DNA from: Lomentospora prolificans
Lineage: Eukaryota > Ascomycota > Sordariomycetes > Microascales > Microascaceae
Reading direction: 5' to 3'
Length of the DNA: 64,000 nt
Assembly (NCBI GenBank): GCA_029532625.1
Contig: JARFXM010000003.1
Span: 3,906,001 to 3,970,000 of the forward strand
Shown: positions 56,074 through 64,000 of the stretch, piece by piece
Numbering within the stretch: position 1 is the stretch's first letter
Layout: every line of letters begins with the position of its first letter
Position numbers and translations under genes: made by a program
The notes under the pieces: generated by a model
Told to the model about the DNA's origin: nothing
Seen by the model: the letters and a program-made list of their open reading frames with translations, nothing else
The model's database searches: none

Positions 56074-57783
56074 GGTGATGGAGGGGTTATTCTGCCGGAT
56101 GTGGTGGTGGGGTTGTCGTTTGCGGGTCAAGGAGTAATAGAAGACTAAAGCTACCGTTGGCAAATAATAGGTTCGGCGTGTAATACGACAGAGTAGCAGG
56201 GAAGGGCGGAAGTGATTTGATTAGGCGTGATCGAGGGAAGGGAACAAGATGGGTTTGAAAGAGCTCAATTGTAGGTCGGAGTTGGATGCTGAATGACAGG
56301 TGGTCCGCGGGGTTACTCAAGTGTCGTGCCAGTCCAGTTCTGGTGGCAGGCACCATCCGCCATTGGAGAGCGTGCGTCAGTGTAAGCGGGAGCTTCCTTG
56401 GGCCAGCGGCTGCCTGCCTTGGCTGGCGAGCTGCTGGCTGCGTCCGCTGTGGCGAACTGAAAGTCTAGCTCAACATTTATTATCCCTGTTCCGTAGACTT
56501 CTATTTGCAAGCCTTGCTGGGACAGCTGTTATTCCTCTACCAGGAGCTGAATATCGAGATCTTGAGTTTCCCAAAGTCTCCTCATCTTTGGCCTCAGAGT
56601 ACTTATTCCTTTAGAAGAGCGAACACTCTCTTGCCACTGATTATATCGATCGCACGTGTCTGAATTGTTTGAGGAAATATCCAGGGTACAGCAGACGGGC
56701 TTCTTTGTAGAATCTACAGGTCAAAGACTTCAATCCTTATGGGTTGGCACATTCTTGGATTGAAAGGGTATGCCATCTCTGGAAGTAATTTGCATCTGCA
56801 GTCCATCGCTGGCTTTGTCTAAGCCTCTGGTTTGCGGACAAGGGCTGCCAGCTAACATCTACATAAGTAGGGATATAGAGCATTCGAAAGTCGCCTTGAG
56901 AGGCCGATATTTGACCGTTGCCCACTCTCCCCCAAGCTTGTGGCACAAAGAAACCTGTCTGTACAGAGCTCCTTTGTACAAGCAGAGCGCAGCCAGCCAT
57001 GGCAAGACTAAAGCTTAAGGGCTGCAACGGGTCGTCCTGTTTAGTGGTTCTCGCAACGTTTTGGGGTGGAAGATGGCAAGGATGCGACGTTGAGGGTCAA
57101 TCGAAATGACGTGTGTGTTCAGAGCGCCAAACTGCCCGTCAATTGAGAGGAAGTATTATTATGGAGAACTGGGCATGTACATGGTTCGCGGGTCGGGACA
57201 TGAGAAATGGAATGAATTGAAACTGTGATCAATTGATGTAATCAGCCCTGAACTGACGCTGATGCCAGGCGATGCCATTGGCGACCTGGTGTGTGCAAAT
57301 AAGGGAGGGACATAAGTACCTATACTCAAAGCGTTTCAAGCGCTGCGCGACGTGTCTTGTACTGAGACAAGTGCCTACAACCTTACTCTGCACAAGGCCC
57401 CAGGGCCAGAGTTCATATTACCAATGGAACAGGCCCTCGGTAATCTGCCCATCCCGGTTGATATCCATTGATAGAGACTGAAACCTGGCCTGTACTCTTA
57501 CCTCTCAACACAGACACACACCACACACAAGCTTCATCAGGTGCCACTGCTGGCCATTTTCTATTGCGTCGTGACACGCACCTAATACACCCAGCCTCTT
57601 TTCCCGTTGATAAACCCCGACAAACGCGACTGTTTATTCATTTCATCCGTCGACTTGCCTGCTTCTTCCTCTCCGACTCTCTCCAGAGCACCGCGATACA
57701 TGATCGTCGTCTTCCCATAAACCCCCCCCCCCCATATACTACCGTCCAATATAGTTTCTGCGAACCGATTAGCATATGCCAAC
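56074..57783. other. Divergent region UBX protein/SCS2, 1.7 kb
   Basis: Contains several CAGCC/GGCTG copies (near 56400-56440 and CAGCCAGCC at 56990-56998) and a run of 12 C at 57722-57733, about 50 bases before the SCS2 ATG in its sense direction. No gene is recognised. Confidence 0.5.
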
Positions 57784-59056
57784 ATGTCTGTCGACATCGA
57801 TCCGTCCGAGCTGAGCTTCCGCCGTACGTTTATCGCCAGGATCTGCGCTGCTACGCCGCCTCGAGTCAGGACTAACTCTGTTCTAGGACCGTTCACCCAG
57901 GAAGTCTCGCAAGTACTCGTCCTCAAAAACCCGAACCCTAGCCCCGTGGCGTTCAAGGTATGGAATTCATGTCATTTATTTGGGAGGAATCCCCGACATC
58001 GTTCGTATCTCGCTGACCACCTCGTGCTAGGTGAAAACAACCGCGCCGAAGCAGTACGTTCGCCCATCATCCCGTAATCTCGGTCGCTCTGGATAGACTG
58101 TTGATCTCAACTTCTTTTCCCTTCTCTAGGTACTGTGTTCGACCTAACTCTGGGCGCATCGAACCTGGCCACGATGTCGAGGTTGCTGGTAAGCACAGTT
58201 TGCTTCCGTCCTTCTTTTGAAGGTCACATGCAGCTAACCAGCTGACTTCTGCGCACCAGTTCTCCTTCAGGCCATGAAGGCCGACCCGCCCTTGGACGCC
58301 AAGTGCCGCGATAAATTTCTCGTCCAATCCGTCGTCATCACTCCTGACAAGGAGTTCACTACCGTAGCCACGGTTGTACGTCCGCCACCGCGCCATCCGG
58401 AAACCATCCACACGCCCGAAGACTAACGTTGGTATTTATAAACAGCTTGACTCGGCTGATAAGAACTCGATACAAGAGAGGAGGATTCGTGTGGCTTGGC
58501 TACCACCTTCTCAGAGTGCGAAGACGCATGACTCGATTCCTGCTGCTCTCGAGACACCCATAAAAAACTCCACTGCAGACGTAGGTCTCTCTTGGATCGT
58601 TGATCCTACAACCGTTGAGTCCCAAACTAATGGCCCTCTTAGACCCAGGACGCCACCCCCGATATCTCCCGAGCTTATGCCTCCCCTTCGAACAACGCCG
58701 ATACCGTCTCCAACCCGTCTCCTCCTCCTTACCCCGAAGAATCGGAGCCCGTTACGAAGGAACATGTGGAAGAGACGCCAAAGACTACTGCTGGCCAGAT
58801 CAAGTCCCAGATTGCTAGCATCGCGCAGCCCACCTACGAAGAGCTTAAGAGAAAGCTAGCCGACGCCGAGGCTACCATCGAGTCTCTCCGACAGGAATCC
58901 GTTCTTCGAAAGCGCAAGGGGGGTTCTGACGACGAGAAGACCTCCCAGGGACAGCAGCTCGCCACTGCTACCCGACAAGTTGCCGAGGGTGTCCCCGTCA
59001 AGATCGTTGCGATACTCTGCTTCCTCACCTTCCTTTTGTCTTATATCTTCTTCTAA
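57784..59056 (+). CDS. SCS2: VAMP-associated protein (VAP/Scs2 type)
   Basis: Seven exons: 57784..57823, 57887..57957, 58031..58053, 58130..58188, 58260..58375, 58446..58580 and 58643..59056, giving 285 residues. VAPs are tail-anchored ER proteins whose MSP domain binds FFAT motifs of lipid-transfer proteins at membrane contact sites. The MSP domain (about 1-125) shows DIDPSELSFRRPF, VLVLKNPNPSPVAFKVKTTAPKQYCVRPNSG, and EPGHDVEVAVLLQAMK. The Lys-Thr-Thr-x-Pro segment that lines the FFAT groove is intact. A Ser/Pro-rich linker contains PPPY, then a coiled coil (about 200-245), and a C-terminal hydrophobic anchor at about 265-285. Exon 3 is 23 nt. The first seven codons read MSVDIDP, normal for the family. 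Confidence 0.93.
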
Positions 59057-59938
59057 GCGTGCACCTGCTCAATACCCGGCTTAATTTCGAGAGGTAGGCA
59101 GTTGCCGCTTTACTATCCTCGCTTTCCCCCCTAGAGTATGTGTGGCACAACTGCAACTTGCTTGGAATACGAAAGTTGGTACGAGTGTAATAGCATTGCT
59201 TCTATCAAAGGAGTTGTACGACGGCGAGATGAAGAAAAGTGAGAGAAGTAGAGGGGAAAGGTGAGATCTGTACGTTAAAGGGAACGTGTTATACTGTTCG
59301 GCGTATTTTGTGTGGGACGTGGAAGGAGGAACATTTTGTTTCTTAATTATTCTCGCCTTTCTCTGTTACTCGAGGCCTCCTTGGCCGCACCTTGTTGAGA
59401 GATCCAGGAGCTAGGACCACCCGGCTCTCGAGCCTCTTCGACTGCACAACGCAACACAACCAGCAAGGCCGACAATGGAGAGAGAGGAATGGAGAAAGGG
59501 AGAAAACGCATGGTGTGATTACTAGGATAGACGACTCGACTACTACCCCCGTTTCCCTTTGTTCATTATTTTGTTTCCCCCTAAAGTCTCTTTTTGTCTT
59601 TTCTGTTTTGTCACCCTCCTGTCCGATTGTTTCTTTTTGGTAACGCCCATGAAGTCGAATTAACGAAAGCGAATGAAACTGAACAACCATGCATCGTGAT
59701 ATTCTAATAGGGCATTCCACATGTAAAATTCTAGTCCCTGTTCCCCGTTATTAGGCCCCTCACAATAGGTATCCACAGGACTCGAGTCATCATCCTGAAC
59801 ACCAAGCACTCTACTAACATTCTTTGAGGCCAAACCGTCCTTCTCTGCTGGCCCATGACTGCCCCCACAGGCACGAGGTAAAACTTAGAAAGAGGAAGAA
59901 GAGTGAAAATGGACCTTCTTTTCCAAGAAGCTCGTTAT
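59057..59938. other. Convergent spacer SCS2/desaturase
   Basis: 882 bases between two stop codons. Frames of 70-125 codons overlap in both directions without motifs. No gene is called. Confidence 0.5.
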
Positions 59939-61228
59939 TTAGGACTCAAGTTCCGACTGCTTCCACTTAGTAGCGCCGCCAACGAGGCGCCCACCTTCCT
60001 TCCTCTTGACTCGGCATTGAATGCCAACGTTCTCGTCCCAGATGAACCTCCACAGCGCATAGGTCCAGCTGTGATGCTGGGGGAGGTCGTCGTAGAATTC
60101 ATGGGCAATCTTATTTAGTTTGTGGAGACGGGTCCAAGGTACGGCGGGGAAGTCATGGTGCTCGTTGTGGAGGCCAACATTGTAGGTGAGAATATTGGCC
60201 GGGCCGTAGTAGGAAAACGTCTCGGGGATAGGCACATTGTTGTTGGGGTCACGCTGCTCGGGTGTGACAGTTTCGTACACGTAATGCTCAGCAATGAAGT
60301 GAGCCGCCAAGGGATGGAGAGATCCGGCGAGGAAAGAGCTCATGATGAAATAAGCGATGGCGTTGGCGCCCAGGTTGGTATAGATGACATAGTCAAAGGC
60401 GCCTTGGACAAGGATGTTCACCCAATGGACCCAAGTAAAGGGGACGCGATATACGAACATGGGGCGGACGGCGTAGAAAAAGATCTGGAAGGTCGCGAAG
60501 AAGGCTTTGCCAAGGATGGAGTCAAGGAAGACGGCCTCGAGGGCGGTGGGAAGATCAGTATCTAAGCCATCAACGCCAAGCGACTTGTGGTGCGTTAGGT
60601 GGTACGGCTGCCAGAACGTATACGTTAGTTATCAGAGCTACCATCAAGTCTGCGAAAGATGCTAGTCTCATACGCGGAAGGATGCACTATAGGGAATGCC
60701 GATAGGTAGGTTGGCAAAGACGGCTAGGAGACGGTTCGCTAGTGGAGATCGGAAGGCCAAATTGTGCGAGATTTCATGAATGGCGAGGAAAAGGTTCTGA
60801 TTCGCCGTTGCGCCAACGATATAGGCGGTAGCTATAAACTTCCAGTTCAAGATGGGCGTTTCGCGCAGCAGGTAAGCGATGAGGACCTGGATACCGACGA
60901 CACCGGCGACTACATATTTCGTGAGGGGTTCGGGACCGCAAAGCTTTGTTACCTATTCACCAGAATCGGGTCACATGTCAGCAATCTCGGTTCCCTTCTC
61001 CTCATCTAGAGGAAGCCGATTGACGCTTGAGTAGCAGGCTGAGGAATGATATACCTCCGGGTGCGCCTTAATGATTGCGAGACGGCGGGTGCGATGAGGC
61101 TCCTCGGTGTAGGTCCAGAAGAAATCATGCTCCTTGACCTCGAATGGTGCCTTCTCATCCTTCTTGGCTGATCCATTAGCTCGGGACTTGACCGCGGGGG
61201 CCTGGGTGGCCGTCGAGGAACCGGCCAT
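59939..61228 (-). CDS. Sphingolipid delta(4)-desaturase
   Basis: Three exons: complement(61055..61228, 60674..60952, 59939..60607), giving 373 residues. The enzyme puts the 4,5 trans double bond into dihydroceramide in the ER; in fungi this mainly feeds glucosylceramide synthesis. The N-terminal lipid-desaturase domain has FFWTYTEEPHRTRR. Three histidine boxes for the di-iron site are intact: HEISH at 117-121, HLTHH at 154-158, and HNEHH at 298-302. Four hydrophobic segments flank them (about 70-88, 95-112, 128-145 and 183-235). The C-terminal part DDLPQHHSWTYALWRFIWDENVG is typical of the DEGS family. Assignment to delta(4) rather than a C4-hydroxylase rests on overall family likeness; bifunctional members exist. 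Confidence 0.92.
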
Positions 61229-61611
61229 CGCGACTGGAGATAATCGTAGGAGCTATAAAGAATAGGAATATAAAGGAGCGACGGCTCGACCGAACAGCAC
61301 CTGCGTAGTACGCGACGCAAGCTCTCGGATTCCTAGGGATGCGTGAGAAGAAAAAAAGATGGATGGAAATTCAAGAAACCCCCGGGAAGAAAAGCATTCC
61401 CATCGGTCAAGGTTGAATTGGCGACGGCACAAAGAAAAAGATCAATCCAGAAGGAACAAAAAAAGGAGCGCCCCTGTTCATGTGGTCCAAGTGTTGTCAA
61501 TGTTCCTGGGTAGCGTTATTTTAATGTGGAGGACCCCTAAGATTAGGTCTGTTGAGGTTAGATTGAATGCTGCCAGCTCTGTGCCAGGATCAATTGGTGG
61601 TTATTTAACAT

Positions 61612-61638
61612 GGGCTAGGCGGGCTAGGCGGGCTAGGC
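61612..61638. repeat. Three tandem copies of GGGCTAGGC
   Basis: Three exact adjacent nine-base units in the region upstream of the desaturase gene. Possibly a minisatellite seed. Confidence 0.85.
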
Positions 61639-62267
61639 CAGCCATCTCCTGTTGTTAACTTCCATTATCTTTGGCTGCTGCCTTTCGCCCGAGTCGTTCG
61701 ATCCCCCACCCAGCACCAGAACCTCTCATGCTAACCTGACCTTATTTTCAAGCCCATCTTGCCCTGAGCCCCCCTGCGGGCAACGTGGTCTGGCACACGA
61801 GAGCCGTTGGTTCGACTCCTTATTGACCCAGATGTACGAAGTAGATGCGGTGTGCGGTCCCCTCAACATTGTTTCACCCGCCTAAGACACGATGATATCC
61901 GAAGCTGGCAGGGACATGAGAATTTGGTACTTTGTGGTTCACATCAATGCATGCCTCGGTCGTGTTGTGCATGCTTTCCTCACTGATTTCTAGCAGCAAA
62001 TCTTGCAACGCTGCGTACGCGCGTCAACAGGACTTGCCACTTCCCCAGATTCGCACCACCTGCCACCTGAATTGCGACCAGACTGGGCTGGAAAGTGCGC
62101 ACCAACGTGGTTTGGAGACATTGTTCTCACTCGTGTCATCGAACAATTGTGGAAGCATCCACCAAACTTCAAATCGAATGTCACCATTGCGGTTCGTTAT
62201 CCACGCACTTGTAAAACACGAGCGTGCTAGGCTGGTTTCTTTTTCTTTCTCCTCTCCCATAGCGCTC

Positions 62268-62295
62268 GCTTCCGGCTTCCAGCTTCCAGCTTCCA
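62268..62295. repeat. Four tandem copies of GCTTCCA (first GCTTCCG)
   Basis: Four adjacent seven-base units; the first differs in its last base. It lies about 630 bases before the secreted protein gene. Confidence 0.85.
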
Positions 62296-62928
62296 AAACT
62301 CCACCCTAGGATGTCGACGTTGCAATGTCGGCCGGCGATCCTGAGCCATAGGTCGGTGCATCTACTACTCCGATACACCATCATGACTGTCGCGTGTAGC
62401 CTTGCTTATGATCTGGACGACGATCTCTAAACGTCGGATTTTTATTATCGACTAAATCCCACCAGCCAGCTGGCAAAAAATGGTCTTCTCCATGCGGCAT
62501 CACGATCCGCATAAATGCTCTACCCCATGCCTTGCGCTATCCTTTCTCCCTGAACCAGCGAGATTACATGGTTCTATTCGCCCACCCAGTCTTCTAATAT
62601 ATTGCGGTGTAATATATTCCAGGACATATTCCTGTCTCCTCCACTTTACCCGCCCGTATTCTCCATCGCCATCTATATACCTACCATCCACCATGCCATA
62701 GAAGGCTCCCCCTCCCGTTGGCCCCGTGCCATTCGGGTTCTATTTGTTCTCAGCTTGGCATAAACCGGGGTTGATGGCTTCCTATAAGAGTCGCTTGACA
62801 GCCAGATTTTACGTTGCTCTTTCTTAGAATATCCGTAGAGTACCCATAGAGTCTAAGTGTAGATTCTGCTCTGTGATGTTAACATAAGTGAAAACGGGCC
62901 CGTCTTCTCCCTTTCTATAGCCTTCGAC

Positions 62929-63472
62929 ATGCGCTTCCTTGCTGCGCTTTTCCTCCTCGCTACCGCCGCCTTGGCGAAGCCTGAACAGATCAGAGGCGTT
63001 CGGGAGCCCATCTACCACCTCTATCTCCAAGCGCATCCTAGCGATCCGACCAAGGTTGTCCTTGGTCCCGAGGCATCGGCTGATACTTTCGAAATCGGCG
63101 GCACGATCGAATCCAGTACCACAGGTCTATTTATCAACATCGGAGATGACAGCACTTCTTACAAGACCTTGACTTTTGGTGAGGCTGGAGAGACGACGGC
63201 CTGGGGACTTGAGGGCGACACTATCATAACGACTACCGGGAGCACCTACGGAAGGCGTAAGTTCGAATGCCCCGTTCTGTCGACCGGAGTGCTTGGTCTG
63301 GGGTATGCTACTAGGGGCGGAAATGCTAACCCTACAACCTTCAGAACTAAACTTCCTTGTGTGTGATATCAGCGGAGGCTACTGGGAGGTATTCCTCCAA
63401 ACGGGAAGCGATGAGCCTAGTGGTAAGACGTGTAGCAACTACCAAACCATCCATCTTCCATGCCTGTGTTAG
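62929..63472 (+). CDS. Small secreted protein, effector-like candidate
   Basis: Two exons, 62929..63256 and 63345..63472, giving 151 residues. A clear signal peptide (MRFLAALFLLATAALA) is followed by a mature chain of about 135 residues, rich in Thr, Gly and Ser, with no further membrane span. Segments visible: REPIYHLYLQAHPSDPTKVVLGPE, GLFINIGDDS, TAWGLEGDTIITTTG, LVCDISGGYWEVFLQ and the C-terminal TCSNYQTIHLPCLC. Four cysteines lie in the last 45 residues. I do not recognise the family with confidence; it resembles beta-rich secreted fungal proteins of unknown function. A GT immediately after codon 136 could be read as a second donor, but reading through gives a compact Cys-containing end, so I ended it at 63472. 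Confidence 0.65.
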
Positions 63473-64000
63473 ATTCTTCCTGCTCGAAGGCGACGGCGAT
63501 GGACTGGACCCTTGGTATCATTGGGTCTCATGGAGGCAAGCCACCAAGAGGGGACTGATCATCAATGCTTGCGTGGCGAGAGGTCTTCTACATGGAGTGC
63601 TGGTAAGGAGCACACTAGTCTAGCGGTCGGGTTGGATTTATACCAATAGAACTCGATATTTCCAACGTCTTTTGCAATTTGTGCCCAATCTTGAGTATCG
63701 GCTAATGCGTACTAGGGGAGACCTAAAAAAGCTGAGTATAGCTGATGACAGCGACTTTCCAGGCTCACCGTAAACCGCGGATGGAAGTATATTACATCGA
63801 TCCAGATGCCGGTAGCTGGAATCTGGACGAACTCGTTCTTCGAACTGCATCCGCGGCCGTGGTGCCAATGCCTTGAATTCGGAGGCGGTGGCTGTCCAAG
63901 GAAGGGGCTTGCGACGAATTCCACCAACTTAGAGACGGTGGTCTCCCACCAAGACGCACTGGGTAAGAATCACTGGGAGAGGCCAGTGAGCGCCGCAGGT
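63473..64000. other. Right-edge region with possible gene fragment
   Basis: A 43-codon frame at 63745-63876 contains EVYYIDPDAGSWNLDEL, which looks like a folded beta-blade segment and may be an exon of a gene running past the window. No splice pattern could be confirmed. Confidence 0.25.

Larger units (their letters stand above)
61229..62928. other. Divergent region desaturase/secreted protein, 1.7 kb
   Basis: No gene is seen. It contains a nine-base tandem repeat at 61612-61638, a seven-base repeat at 62268-62295, and CCAGCCAGCTGG at 62462-62473. A T-arm-like GGTTCGACTCC near 61809-61819 lacks the rest of a tRNA cloverleaf. Confidence 0.5.

Noticed and set aside
61780..61830. T-arm-like GGTTCGACTCC suggesting a tRNA
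   Set aside because: No matching acceptor stem, D-arm or anticodon arm could be drawn upstream, and the T stem does not pair.

Overview
The window is nuclear DNA from a filamentous ascomycete (Pezizomycotina; gene content and intron style fit Sordariomycetes or Leotiomycetes, but I cannot name a genus). Evidence: short GT-AG introns of about 53-250 nt in most genes, compact single-gene transcription units on both strands, CT-rich leaders before start codons, and fungus-specific proteins such as the 21-kDa complex I subunit, an Ecm33 cell-wall protein and an Anp1-type mannosyltransferase. I rebuilt 27 protein-coding genes, 24 of them spliced, by joining reading frames across GT/AG boundaries that keep both frame and family motifs. 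I found no tRNA, rRNA, CRISPR array or intact transposon.

Layout. 1.8-9.2 kb: REX3 RNA exonuclease, prohibitin PHB1 divergent from complex III subunit QCR8, H/ACA snoRNP protein NHP2, and a small membrane protein. 11.3-21 kb: phosphatase NEM1, eIF2B-beta (GCD7), a large low-complexity protein of unknown function, and NatA catalytic subunit ARD1. 23-34.4 kb: mitochondrial NAD+ carrier, nuclear thiol peroxidase DOT5, complex I NUZM-type subunit, LTO1, a short-chain dehydrogenase, complex III QCR7, and an Anp1-family mannosyltransferase. 36.6-43.3 kb: DNA glycosylase MAG1, a 4.35-kb gene-poor stretch with ORF fragments, then ECM33. 44-56 kb: SPF45-like splicing factor, peroxisomal PCS60, a YCII-domain protein with two plausible starts, CUB1, ribosomal P1, and a UBA/zinc-finger/UBX protein. 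57.8-63.5 kb: VAP/SCS2, sphingolipid delta-4 desaturase, and a small secreted cysteine-containing protein. A possible gene fragment lies at the right edge.

Themes. Many genes serve mitochondria and respiration (PHB1, QCR7, QCR8, NUZM, the NAD+ carrier) or ribosomes and RNA (REX3, NHP2, GCD7, RPP1, SPF45, LTO1). SCS2, the desaturase and NEM1 act at the ER or nuclear envelope in lipid metabolism. These are dispersed housekeeping genes, not a cluster.

No obvious new system is present. The most interesting signals are poly-C tracts that always sit on the sense strand of transcribed non-coding sequence, a CAGCCAGC/GCTGGCTG motif family scattered through intergenic DNA, a dual-start YCII gene, several very short coding exons, the secreted effector-like protein, and the gene-poor stretch before ECM33. 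Exon boundaries are read by eye and need transcript support.
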